NCBI GenBank assembly: GCA_002404115.1
Contig: DHJB01000044.1
Span: 5,064-12,864, forward strand
Source: Microbacteriaceae bacterium UBA4731
GTDB taxonomy: Bacteria; Actinomycetota; Actinomycetes; Actinomycetales; Microbacteriaceae
Direction of reading: 5' to 3'
DNA: 7,801 nt
This document shows, one piece after another, positions 1 through 5,352 of the stretch. Below the pieces are notes generated by a model. The model was not told where the DNA came from. It saw only the letters and a program-made list of their open reading frames with translations, and did no database searches. The stretch's first letter is position 1. Every line of letters starts with the position of its first letter. The translations under genes were made by a program, and so were the position numbers.

Positions 1-277
1 CCCCCCCGCCCGCGCGGGGGGCCCCCCCCCACCCCCCCCACCAGGGCGGGGGGGCGGGCGCCCCGCCGATCAGGGTGAAGGCAAGGGACTGGGCGAGAGC
101 GGCGATGTCGCCGGCTGCCAGCTGGGTGCCGGCCTCGAGCAGGCGCGCGAGCAGCCCGGCGAGGCCGACGGCTCCGATTGTGACGAGCGCGAACAGCAGC
201 GTGTAGACGATCAGGCGGCGGACGGTGCGCTGGGCCGAGACCACGGTCGGAGCGGATGCTGTGCGGACGGTGGTCAT
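1..277 (-). CDS. Probable DUF5671 family membrane protein, 5' part only (cut by window edge)
   Basis: Minus-strand reading frame opening at ATG 277-275 and running off the left edge, about 92 codons visible. The first 70 or so residues look real: MTTVRTASAP, then a basic stretch (QRTVRRL), then a hydrophobic helix (IVYTLLFALVTIGAVGLAGLL) and a second segment with SLAFTLIGG. This pattern of RR-L-xY, a helix, then LA-SLAFTLIGG resembles DUF5671 proteins as I recall them; their function is unknown. Its ATG shares one A with the stop of the upstream gene (TGATG), which suggests translational coupling in one transcript. Beyond about position 60 the frame reads APAPPPWWGGWGGGPP and then Gly/Arg/Pro, from runs of G and C, where a hydrophobic segment would be expected. 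I take that end as unreliable sequence or a frameshift. The family call is from recognition only. Confidence 0.6.
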   Translation of the reverse strand, partial: MTTVRTASAPTVVSAQRTVRRLIVYTLLFALVTIGAVGLAGLLARLLEAGTQLAAGDIAALAQSLAFTLIGGAPAPPPWWGGWGGAPRAGGG

Positions 278-744
278 CACTTCACCGCCGTGTTCGAGCA
301 GACAGTGAGCGACCACGGGGTGGTGCTGACGAACCATCTGCCGTCGACCTTCACCAGATCGAACACCTCCTCGGTCGCGTACTCCGACGATGTGCCGAAC
401 GGGCCGCCCTGGTCAGAGGAGGTGGCCAGGGAAACCTTCACGTCCGCCGACTCGGTGCGCTCCGTGGTTGAGACCAGGGTGATCCTGACGTTGTCGACGG
501 AAGTGTTCGTGAACTTCTCGCACCGAGCGCGCAGGTCCGGCGCGAGGTAGGTGACCGCGGTGGCCTCGTCGCCGGCGATGACCGCTGCGGCGTAACGCTG
601 CACGACTCCCGCCGGGGTGGACGCGTCGAGCACCTTCGGCTCCCCGCGCGAAAACACAGCGACCAGGGCCACGACGACCAGGACGCCAATGACGGAGAGG
701 ATCACGATAAGGGTGCGATCGGGCTGTGGCGCCGCTGCGTTCAT
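277..744 (-). CDS. Membrane-anchored protein with NTF2-like extracytoplasmic domain, function unknown
   Basis: 155 residues from ATG 744-742. The N-terminus is short and polar (MNAAAPQPDR), followed by one hydrophobic helix at about 11-31 (TLIVILSVIGVLVVVALVAV) and then FSRGEP. I read this as a single membrane anchor with the rest outside. Residues about 43-145 have an NTF2/SnoaL-like pattern: a helix with STPAGVVQRYAAAVIAGD, a YLAPDL segment, then alternating strands including VRITLV, ADVKVSL, VFDLVKVDGRWFVSTTPW. Such domains are common in actinobacterial exported proteins of unknown role. Two cysteines (in LRARCEKF and LTVCSN) could form a disulfide. The frame is open further upstream, but that part lies across pdtaS and looks like a shadow; a GTG two codons before the ATG is a possible alternative start. 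No good ribosome binding site is visible. It overlaps the next gene by one base and is divergent from pdtaS. Confidence 0.72.
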   Translation of the reverse strand: MNAAAPQPDRTLIVILSVIGVLVVVALVAVFSRGEPKVLDASTPAGVVQRYAAAVIAGDEATAVTYLAPDLRARCEKFTNTSVDNVRITLVSTTERTESADVKVSLATSSDQGGPFGTSSEYATEEVFDLVKVDGRWFVSTTPWSLTVCSNTAVK

Positions 745-802
745 GGCCACAGCATGACGTACCGGTATGGCTTCCGCAATCACCGGCCGTAGGCTATTGA
801 TC
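745..802. promoter_or_regulatory. Divergent intergenic region between the NTF2-like gene and pdtaS
   Basis: Only 58 bases separate the two divergent starts, so both promoters must lie here or extend into the genes. An 8-bp palindrome TACCGGTA sits at 760-767. For pdtaS the hexamer TAGGCT at 790-795 matches a TAnnnT -10 box and lies 7 bases before the GTG at 803, so transcription could begin at or next to the start codon and give a leaderless message. I see no good -35 box for either direction. The promoter assignment is inference. Confidence 0.35.
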
Positions 803-2296
803 GTGTCGACGCTTAGTGATCTCGTACTTGCCCAGGGCCGTAGCAGCGCAGAGGACGTTGACTGGCTGCACATGCTCGTCGCGGACGGCCAGCTACTCGC
901 CGACCTCGCCTTCGCGGACATCGTCGTGTGGGTGCCGACGACGACGAGCAGCTTCGTGGCCGTGGCGCACGCCAGGCCGTCGAGCGCGGCCACTCTCTTC
1001 TACCGCGACTTCGTCGGCCAGGAGATCAAGGGGGAGTGGCGCAAGCAGGTGACGGAGGCCTTCGCAACGGCGAAGATCGTGGACACCACGGCCCCCGATT
1101 GGTACGAGGAAACCCCCACGCGCGTGCGGGCGATCCCGGTCATACGCAGGCTCGGCCAGTCCGGCTCCGAGATCGCGGATGCGCCGGTGGCGGTGCTGAC
1201 CAGGCACACGAACCTCAGCGAGGCGCGCACCCCGAGCCGCCAGGAGCTCACCTTCAACGACTGCGCCAACGACCTGTTCGCGATGATCGCCTCCGGCGAC
1301 TTCCCCGACCTCGGCGCGCCCACCGGGCCGCGGCGCGGCGCCCCCCGCGCCTCCGACGGCCTGATCAGGCTGGACACCGACGGCGTGACCACGTTCGCCA
1401 GCCCCAACGCGCTGTCGGCATTCAACCGGATGGGCTTCGCCGATGAACTCGAGGGCGAATCGCTCGCCGAGGTGACCACCCGCCTGCTCACGGGCAAGGC
1501 CGTGGTCGACGAGTCGCTGCCGCTGATCGTGACCGGCCGGGCGCCGTGGCGCACCGACATCGAAGCGCGCGGGGTGACCGTGTCGCTGCGGGCCATTCCG
1601 ATCCGCAACCGCGGCGAACGGATCGGCGCGATCGTGCTGTGCCGGGATGTCACAGAGCTGCGGCACCAGGAGCGCGAGCTGATCACGAAGGATGCGACCA
1701 TCCGGGAGATCCACCACCGCGTGAAGAACAACCTGCAGACGGTGGCATCCCTCCTGCGCATCCAGGCCAGGCGCACGCGCTCCGACGAGGCGCGCGAGGC
1801 GCTCAGCCAGGCCATGCGCCGGGTGGCGGCCATCGCAGTGGTGCACGACACCCTGTCTGAAGGCCTCAACCAGATCGTCGACTTCGACGCCGTGTTCGAC
1901 CGGGTACTGCTGCTCATCATGGAGGTCGCGTCCGCGCACAACACGACGGCGCATCCGAAGTCATCCGGCAGCTTCGGCACCCTGCCGAGCGCCTATGCGA
2001 CGCCGCTCGCGCTCGCGCTCACCGAGCTCGTGACGAACGCCGTCGAGCACGGCCTCGCCGGCCGAGAGGGCGAAGTGTCCATTGAGGCACAGCGCAGCCA
2101 GGAAACCCTCACCGTGACCGTGCGCGACAACGGCACCGGCCTGCCGGAGGGCAAGGTCGGATCCGGTCTGGGCACGCAGATTGTGCGCACCCTGATCCAG
2201 GGCGAACTCAGCGGGACGATCGACTGGCACACCATGATGGGCAGCGGAACCGAAGTGACAATCGAGATTCCGCTGCGCTACATAGCGGTCAGCTAG
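803..2296 (+). CDS. pdtaS: PdtaS-type sensor histidine kinase (HisKA_2 family)
   Basis: 497 residues from GTG 803. The frame is open back to an ATG at 767, but mycobacterial PdtaS begins MSTLGDLL and this protein reads (M)STLSDLV from the GTG, which decides the start. Domains in order: an N-terminal GAF-like region (about 1-150) ending near VAVLTRH; a PAS region (about 185-290: GLIRLDTDGVTTFASPNALSAF); a HisKA_2 phosphoacceptor helix with EIHHRVKNNLQT (His304 and His305, the second being the invariant one of HRVKNN); and an HATPase domain with the N box at 408-416 (ELVTNAVEH, Asn412), G1 DNGTGLPEG from Asp442 and G2 GSGLGTQIV from Gly453. No membrane segment is seen, so it should be cytosolic. 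In mycobacteria PdtaS phosphorylates PdtaR, an ANTAR-domain response regulator that acts on RNA to prevent termination. No PdtaR is in the window. It converges on whiB1, as in M. tuberculosis. Confidence 0.92.
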   Translation: MSTLSDLVLAQGRSSAEDVDWLHMLVADGQLLADLAFADIVVWVPTTTSSFVAVAHARPSSAATLFYRDFVGQEIKGEWRKQVTEAFATAKIVDTTAPDWYEETPTRVRAIPVIRRLGQSGSEIADAPVAVLTRHTNLSEARTPSRQELTFNDCANDLFAMIASGDFPDLGAPTGPRRGAPRASDGLIRLDTDGVTTFASPNALSAFNRMGFADELEGESLAEVTTRLLTGKAVVDESLPLIVTGRAPWRTDIEARGVTVSLRAIPIRNRGERIGAIVLCRDVTELRHQERELITKDATIREIHHRVKNNLQTVASLLRIQARRTRSDEAREALSQAMRRVAAIAVVHDTLSEGLNQIVDFDAVFDRVLLLIMEVASAHNTTAHPKSSGSFGTLPSAYATPLALALTELVTNAVEHGLAGREGEVSIEAQRSQETLTVTVRDNGTGLPEGKVGSGLGTQIVRTLIQGELSGTIDWHTMMGSGTEVTIEIPLRYIAVS

Positions 2297-2324
2297 CGAG
2301 GCGTACGGCTAGCGAGGGCTACGG
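2292..2324. repeat. Tandem 16-bp duplication over the pdtaS stop codon
   Basis: GCTAGCGAGGCGTACGG (2292-2308) is followed, sharing one G, by GCTAGCGAGGGCTACGG (2308-2324); 15 of 17 positions agree. The first copy contains the pdtaS TAG stop at 2294-2296. It is either a small duplication at the gene end or part of the terminator region. Confidence 0.7.
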
Positions 2325-2339
2325 CCGGCTGACGCCGGC
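2324..2339. terminator. Candidate hairpin terminator between convergent pdtaS and whiB1
   Basis: GCCGGC-TGAC-GCCGGC gives a perfect 6-bp G/C stem with a 4-base loop. A third GCCGGC at 2350-2355 can pair with either arm, because the hexamer is self-complementary. The site lies between two convergent genes and could act in both directions. There is no T tract, so it is not a classical intrinsic terminator; actinobacterial terminators often lack one. Confidence 0.45.
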
Positions 2340-2372
2340 GAGCGGGAAGGCCGGCAACCCGGCGGGCGCCGA

Positions 2373-2621
2373 CTAGGAGGCGCGGCGGGCGCGGGCTGCG
2401 CGGCGTTTGAGGGCGCGGCGCTCGTCTTCGCTGAGGCCACCCCAGACGCCGGAGTCCTGACCGGTCTCGAGGGCGTACTGGAGGCACACCTCGGTGACGC
2501 TGCAGCGGCCGCATACCGACTTCGCCTTTTCGATCTGGTCCACGGCGGGACCAGTGTTCCCGACCGGGAAGAAAAGCTCGGGGTCGGCGGTGAGGCAGGC
2601 TGCTTTGTCGCGCCAGTCCAT
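2373..2621 (-). CDS. whiB1: WhiB1-type Wbl iron-sulfur transcription factor
   Basis: 82 residues from ATG 2621-2619, preceded by a strong ribosome binding site (AAGGAG at 2634-2629, 7-base spacer), which decides this start over an ATG ten codons upstream. The four Wbl cysteines are Cys9, Cys37, Cys40 and Cys46, in the spacing C-x27-C-x2-C-x5-C. They are followed by the family turn GVWGG at 58-62 and a basic C-terminal tail (RRALKRRAARARR) that contacts DNA. The start MDWRDKAAC, the stretch DPELFFPVGNTGPA and TGQDSGVWGGLSEDERRALKRR match mycobacterial WhiB1 closely. WhiB1 carries a [4Fe-4S] cluster that reacts with nitric oxide, binds region 4 of the primary sigma factor, and is essential in M. 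tuberculosis (family knowledge). The gene converges on pdtaS, the same arrangement as in mycobacteria. Confidence 0.96.
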   Translation of the reverse strand: MDWRDKAACLTADPELFFPVGNTGPAVDQIEKAKSVCGRCSVTEVCLQYALETGQDSGVWGGLSEDERRALKRRAARARRAS

Positions 2622-2809
2622 AGGGGTGCTCCTTTTATTACGTGATTGCATGGCCGATCGGCCGAAGATGCAGAGGATTGGGCCAGATTGCAGGAAAAAG
2701 TGTGGATCTACAGTGGAGATCTGCTCACGTCCCTGTGAGCGTCAACCGGGCCTCAATTATGGTCGCATAATGGTGGGATCAAATCAATAGCTTTGTATGG
2801 GATATCCCT
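2622..2809. promoter_or_regulatory. Dyad-rich divergent control region, whiB1 / membrane protein gene
   Basis: 188 bases that are locally richer in A/T than the flanking genes. Four separate dyads are visible: GGCCGATCGGCC (2652-2663) in the whiB1 leader; GCTCAC-N6-GTGAGC (2723-2740); ATTATG-N4-CATAAT (2756-2771); and GGGATATCCC (2799-2808) directly before the rightward GTG start. For whiB1 a -35-like TTGACG lies on the minus strand at 2745-2740. A 17-base spacer would put the -10 at AGATCT (2722-2717), a weak match, and the GCTCAC dyad would then fill the spacer, where a repressor could sit. M. tuberculosis whiB1 is controlled by a CRP-family protein, but no TGTGA-N6-TCACA site is present here. 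Confidence 0.5.
2647..2672 (-). promoter_or_regulatory. Candidate hairpin in the whiB1 5' leader
   Basis: TGCAT (2647-2651) pairs with ATGCA (2668-2672), and GGCC (2652-2655) with GGCC (2660-2663), around a GATC loop and with a 4-base bulge (GAAG, 2664-2667). It lies 26-51 bases upstream of the whiB1 ATG and just upstream of its ribosome binding site, so it would be in the leader RNA if transcription begins near 2710. The pairing is seen; any role is inference. Confidence 0.35.
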
Positions 2810-3241
2810 GTGAACAAACCACCTGATCAACCTCGCGATGTGCTAAACACGGCCCCGGATGCGCGCCCGGCGCGTGCTCTCGTCGCCGTCGCGGCGCTCC
2901 TCGCCGCCGAGGCGCTGCTGCTCTGGGCGGCGGCCGTGTGGCTCATTATCGAGCTGCTCAGCGCGACCCCGACCTCGCTCGCCAGCGCCGCCGCGATCCT
3001 CGTCCTGGTGATCATCGCCGCGGTCTGGGTGAGCGCCGTCGCGCTGGGCGCGCTGCGCCGCCGGCCCTGGATCCGCGGCGCCGCCGTCACGTGGCAGCTG
3101 GTGCAGGTCGCGGTCGCGGTCGGCTGCTTCCAGGGGCTCTACGCCCGCCCCGACGTCGGCTGGGCGCTGCTCCTGCCGTCGATCGCGGTGATCGTGCTGC
3201 TGTTCACCCCGCAGGTCGTCGCCGAAACGCGCCGCGGCTAG
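2810..3241 (+). CDS. Four-helix integral membrane protein, function unknown
   Basis: 143 residues from GTG 2810. After a polar, proline-rich N-terminus ([20 protein letters not shown]) there are four hydrophobic segments at about 22-50, 56-82, 90-110 and 116-137. They are joined by a short basic loop (LRRRPWIRG, 83-90) and a loop with YARPDVG, and the protein ends in a short tail (ETRRG). The pattern [15 protein letters not shown] followed by [21 protein letters not shown] is typical of small actinobacterial membrane proteins, and a similar-sized integral membrane protein lies near whiB1 in M. tuberculosis (Rv3217c, from memory, not aligned). No catalytic motif is visible. The GTG has no good ribosome binding site. 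A TATGGG hexamer at 2796-2801 could serve as a -10 for a leaderless or near-leaderless message. An in-frame start further downstream cannot be excluded. Confidence 0.75.
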   Translation: MNKPPDQPRDVLNTAPDARPARALVAVAALLAAEALLLWAAAVWLIIELLSATPTSLASAAAILVLVIIAAVWVSAVALGALRRRPWIRGAAVTWQLVQVAVAVGCFQGLYARPDVGWALLLPSIAVIVLLFTPQVVAETRRG

Positions 3242-3250
3242 CCGCCCTGG

Positions 3251-3293
3251 GCTCCCGCGCAGAAGATAGCTCCCAGCGCAGAAGATAGCTCCC
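3251..3293. repeat. Two-copy 18-bp direct repeat, period 19
   Basis: GCGCAGAAGATAGCTCCC occurs at 3257-3274 and again, identical, at 3276-3293, separated by a single A. A further GCTCCC at 3251-3256 precedes the first copy and GCGC follows the second, so the array reads as GCTCCC blocks alternating with GCGCAGAAGATA. It begins 10 bases after the stop codon of the membrane protein gene. Confidence 0.85.
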
Positions 3294-3332
3294 GCGCTTT
3301 GGGGCGCCCGCGTGTCCCGGTGCGTCCTTGAA

Positions 3333-3392
3333 CGCCCCAGACGCACCCCGCGCGCCCCAGACGAGCCCCGCGCGCCCCAGACGAGCCCCTGG
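3333..3392. repeat. Three-copy 20-bp tandem repeat
   Basis: Unit CGCCCCAGACGAGCCCCGCG is exact at 3353-3372. The copy at 3333-3352 differs at two bases (GACGCA in place of GACGAG) and the copy at 3373-3392 differs only at its last three bases. The unit is very C-rich on the plus strand. It is not part of a convincing reading frame. Confidence 0.85.
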
Positions 3393-3430
3393 TGCCCCGC
3401 AGCGACGCGTAGGGGCCCGCGGGGCCGGAG

Positions 3431-3458
3431 CGGATGCCGCGGGGCCTCACGGCATCCG
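3431..3458. terminator. Candidate hairpin, 9-bp perfect stem
   Basis: CGGATGCCG (3431-3439) and CGGCATCCG (3450-3458) are perfect inverted copies around a 10-base loop. It lies between two genes that point at each other and could end either transcript. No T tract follows on either strand. Its arms are built around the hexamer GGATGC/GCATCC, which recurs through the window, so it could instead be a repeat-derived palindrome. Confidence 0.4.
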
Positions 3459-3641
3459 TGCGCGCCGCTTGCCGCTGTGCGCACCGGTGCGGCTCCGAGT
3501 GCCCGGACCTGTCCCGGATGCCAGGATCACGCTCCCGGTCTGCCCGGGCGGGTACTGAAATCAGGACGAATCGCCCCGTGTCATCCGCGACCGGACGGAA
3601 TGCCGTTTTCCGCGTCACTCATCCTGTTTTCGCGACCGGGG

Positions 3642-3671
3642 GACCCTGCCGCTGGGCGTTTGACCAGGGTC
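3642..3671 (-). terminator. Candidate bcp terminator hairpin overlapping the stop codon
   Basis: GACCCTG (3642-3648) and CAGGGTC (3665-3671) form a perfect 7-bp inverted repeat with a 16-base loop. The right arm includes two bases of the bcp TGA stop. On the minus strand the stem is followed by a C run, not T, so it is only a possible terminator. Confidence 0.35.
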
Positions 3672-4149
3672 AGGCGTCGAGGCCGAGCTTCTTGCGCAGG
3701 CTGGCCACATGGCCGGTGGCCTTCACGTTGTAGAGGGCGAGGGTGATCTTCCCGGACTCGTCGACCACGAAGGTCGACCGCAGCACGCCGGTGACCGTCT
3801 TGCCGTACAGGTTCTTCTCGCCCCACGCCCCGTACGCGCGGTGCACCGCCAGGTCCTCGTCGCTCAGCAGCGGGAACGTGAGGTGGTCGTGTTCCTCGAA
3901 CTGCTTGAGTTTCGCCGGGGCATCCTTCGACACGCCGAGCACCTGGTAGCCGGCCGCGGCGAGGGAACCGAGGTTGTCGCGGAAGTCGCAGGCCTGCGTG
4001 GTGCAGCCGGGGGTCATCGCGGCCGGGTAGAAGTAGACGACAACGCTCTGTCCGGCGAAATCGGAGAGCGAGACGGATGCCCCGTTCTGGTCGGTCAGGG
4101 TGAACTGGGGGGCCGTGTCGCCGGCCTCGAGGCGCGTGGAATCCGTCAT
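3670..4149 (-). CDS. bcp: Thioredoxin-dependent thiol peroxidase (BCP/PrxQ peroxiredoxin)
   Basis: 159 residues, the usual length for the family. It reduces hydrogen peroxide and organic hydroperoxides in the cytosol, with thioredoxin restoring the enzyme. The thioredoxin-fold start is clear (LEAGDTAPQFTLTDQNG). The active site YFYPAAMTPGCTTQAC shows the PxxxTxxC motif (Pro42, Thr46, peroxidatic Cys49) with a second cysteine at Cys54, the C-x4-C spacing of atypical two-cysteine BCP enzymes that form an internal disulfide. Arg124 in GVLRSTFVVDE is the expected conserved arginine. The ATG at 4149-4147 has GGAG five bases upstream. It lies downstream of rsgA on the same strand, but the 153-base gap with a large inverted repeat suggests its own promoter. 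No GGAAT-N18-GTT box was found upstream, so I have no sequence evidence that SigH controls it. Confidence 0.94.
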   Translation of the reverse strand: MTDSTRLEAGDTAPQFTLTDQNGASVSLSDFAGQSVVVYFYPAAMTPGCTTQACDFRDNLGSLAAAGYQVLGVSKDAPAKLKQFEEHDHLTFPLLSDEDLAVHRAYGAWGEKNLYGKTVTGVLRSTFVVDESGKITLALYNVKATGHVASLRKKLGLDA

Positions 4150-4178
4150 GGCTCCACGCTACCGGCCCGGCGCCCTCA

Positions 4179-4259
4179 CGAATTCGACGGAGATTTTGCC
4201 CGTATGGACCGTTTCCAGCGTGGAAACGCTCGAAATTCGGAAAATGTCCGTCGAATTCG
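4179..4259. repeat. Nested inverted repeat with a perfect central hairpin
   Basis: The outer arms are 4179-4197 and 4241-4259: 19 positions, 18 complementary, including 13 unbroken pairs (CGAATTCGACGGA against TCCGTCGAATTCG), one mismatch (G4192/G4246), then five more pairs (ATTTT/AAAAT). Between them CGTTTCCA (4210-4217), GCG, TGGAAACG (4221-4228) forms a perfect 8-bp stem with a 3-base loop. The outer arms contain shorter palindromes of their own (CGAATTCG; TCGAATTCGA at 4251-4260). The motif AATTCG appears four times between 4181 and 4287. It lies wholly between bcp and rsgA. It could be a terminator for rsgA, an operator, or a small REP- or MITE-like element; no obvious target duplication flanks it. 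Confidence 0.85.
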
Positions 4260-4302
4260 ACCAGTGCAATCGGTTAGGGCAATTCGGGCAGGGCGGGGGC
4301 GA

Positions 4303-5352
4303 CTAGTGGCTGGGGGCGGCGGCGAACGTGGCGAGCAGTCGCTGCAGGGAGTCGAGGCGCGCCTTGCCGGTGTCGCCGAGCTCGCCGGCCTCGACGGCCT
4401 CGATGATCGCGCAGTCGGGAGAGTCCGGCAGGTGCGTGCAGCCGCGAGGGCACTTCTCCGCGACCGTGGCGAGGTCGGTGAAGGCCTTGAGGATGTTATC
4501 GGTGTTGATGTGGCCGAGGCCGAAGGAGCGCACGCCGGGGGTGTCGATCACCCAGCCGCGGCCGGCATCCGTTTCGAGCCTGAGCGAGATCGTCGACGAG
4601 GATGTGTGCCGGCCGCGGCCGGTGACGAGGTTGACGACGCCGACGGCGCGGTGCGCCTCCGGCACCAGAGCGTTGACGAGCGTGGACTTGCCGACGCCGG
4701 AGTGCCCGACGAAGACCGTGTCGTGCCCGACCAGGGCTGCGGAGATCTCCTCGAGCGGCATGGCGTCTTCGCGGCTCTTGAACACGGGCAGGTCGAGGCC
4801 GGCGAAGTTGCTCAGGAACGCGGTCGGGTCGGCCAGGTCGGTCTTGGTGATGCAGAGGATCGGCGACACGCCGGCGTCGTAGGCGGCGACGAGGTAGCGG
4901 TCGACGAGGCGGATGCGGGGCTCCGGGTTGGCCGCGGACACCACGATGAGCATCTGGTCGGCGTTGGCGACAATGACGCGCTCGACGGCATCCGTGTCGT
5001 CGGCGCTCCGGCGCAGAAGCGTCGTACGGGGCACGATGCGCACGATGCGGGCGAGGCTTCCCTCGGCGCCGGTCGTGTCGCCGACGATGTCGACGCGGTC
5101 GCCGGTGACGACGGCGTGCTTGCGCAGCTCGCTCGCCCTGGCGGCCGTGACCCGGCGCTCGCCCCGCAGCCCCTCGTCGAGCATGACCGTGTAGCGGCCG
5201 CGGTCGACCGAGAGGATGCGGCCGGTCAGGGCGTCCTCGTGGCCGGGTCTGGTCTTGGTGCGCGGCTTGTTGCCCTTGCGGTTGGGGCGAATGCGCACGC
5301 TGGACTCATCGAATTCAGGCTCGTCGTCTTCTGGGCTCGACCACCAGCTCAT
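4303..5352 (-). CDS. rsgA: RsgA, ribosome small subunit-dependent GTPase
   Basis: 349 residues. RsgA helps the late maturation of the 30S subunit and hydrolyses GTP when bound to it. The G motifs are in the circularly permuted order typical of the family: G4 TKTD at 169-172, then G1 GHSGVGKS at 216-223, G2 region GRGRHT ending at Thr250, and G3 DTPG at 270-273. The N-terminal OB-fold part (about 40-110: TGRILSVDRGRYTVML ... VVTGDRVDIV) precedes the GTPase core. The C-terminal zinc site uses Cys301, Cys305, His307 and Cys314, here as CPRGCTH then SPDC. The first 38 residues are charged (acidic, then Arg/Lys-rich), as seen in other actinobacterial RsgA proteins. Its ATG follows the aroA TAG directly with no spacer, so translation is probably coupled and the two form one transcript. 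The aroA-rsgA order is also found in M. tuberculosis (Rv3227-Rv3228). Confidence 0.95.
   Translation of the reverse strand: MSWWSSPEDDEPEFDESSVRIRPNRKGNKPRTKTRPGHEDALTGRILSVDRGRYTVMLDEGLRGERRVTAARASELRKHAVVTGDRVDIVGDTTGAEGSLARIVRIVPRTTLLRRSADDTDAVERVIVANADQMLIVVSAANPEPRIRLVDRYLVAAYDAGVSPILCITKTDLADPTAFLSNFAGLDLPVFKSREDAMPLEEISAALVGHDTVFVGHSGVGKSTLVNALVPEAHRAVGVVNLVTGRGRHTSSSTISLRLETDAGRGWVIDTPGVRSFGLGHINTDNILKAFTDLATVAEKCPRGCTHLPDSPDCAIIEAVEAGELGDTGKARLDSLQRLLATFAAAPSH

Larger units (their letters stand above)
3242..3669. other. 428-base gap without a convincing gene, repeats and hairpins
   Basis: Open frames here are short, made of repeat-derived Pro/Arg/Ala, and without recognisable domains or ribosome binding sites, so I call none. 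The left part holds two copies of a 19-bp unit and about three copies of a 20-bp unit. The middle holds a 9-bp stem hairpin (3431-3458) and a 12-bp palindrome CGCACCGGTGCG (3480-3491). The right end holds an inverted repeat that reaches into the bcp stop codon. The genes on both sides point into this region, so it must contain their transcript ends. No tRNA-like fold was recognised. Confidence 0.6.

Noticed and set aside
745..993. N-terminal extension of the NTF2-like protein to 238 residues
   Set aside because: The extra part lies opposite the pdtaS 5' end and lacks domain character. The ATG at 744-742 gives a sensible short cytosolic tail before the membrane helix.
893..1980. Long minus-strand frames opposite pdtaS (353 and 326 codons)
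   Set aside because: They are shadows of a well-conserved histidine kinase; the products are low-complexity and unrelated to known families.
2713..2729. CRP-like site upstream of whiB1 (GTG ... CAC)
   Set aside because: GTG and CAC are 10 bases apart, not the 8 needed for a CRP-family site, and the outer bases do not match TGTGA-N6-TCACA.
3251..3392. CRISPR array
   Set aside because: The two repeat types are contiguous with spacers of 0-1 base, differ from each other, and no cas gene is present.
3597..3625. Second SigH-type promoter at GGAAT 3597
   Set aside because: No GTT falls 18 bases downstream (the sequence there reads CAT), and no gene starts after it on that strand.
3312..3746. Small Pro/Arg-rich plus-strand frames over the tandem repeats
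   Set aside because: No ribosome binding site and no recognisable domain; their composition follows the C-rich repeats, and they run into the 3' end of bcp.
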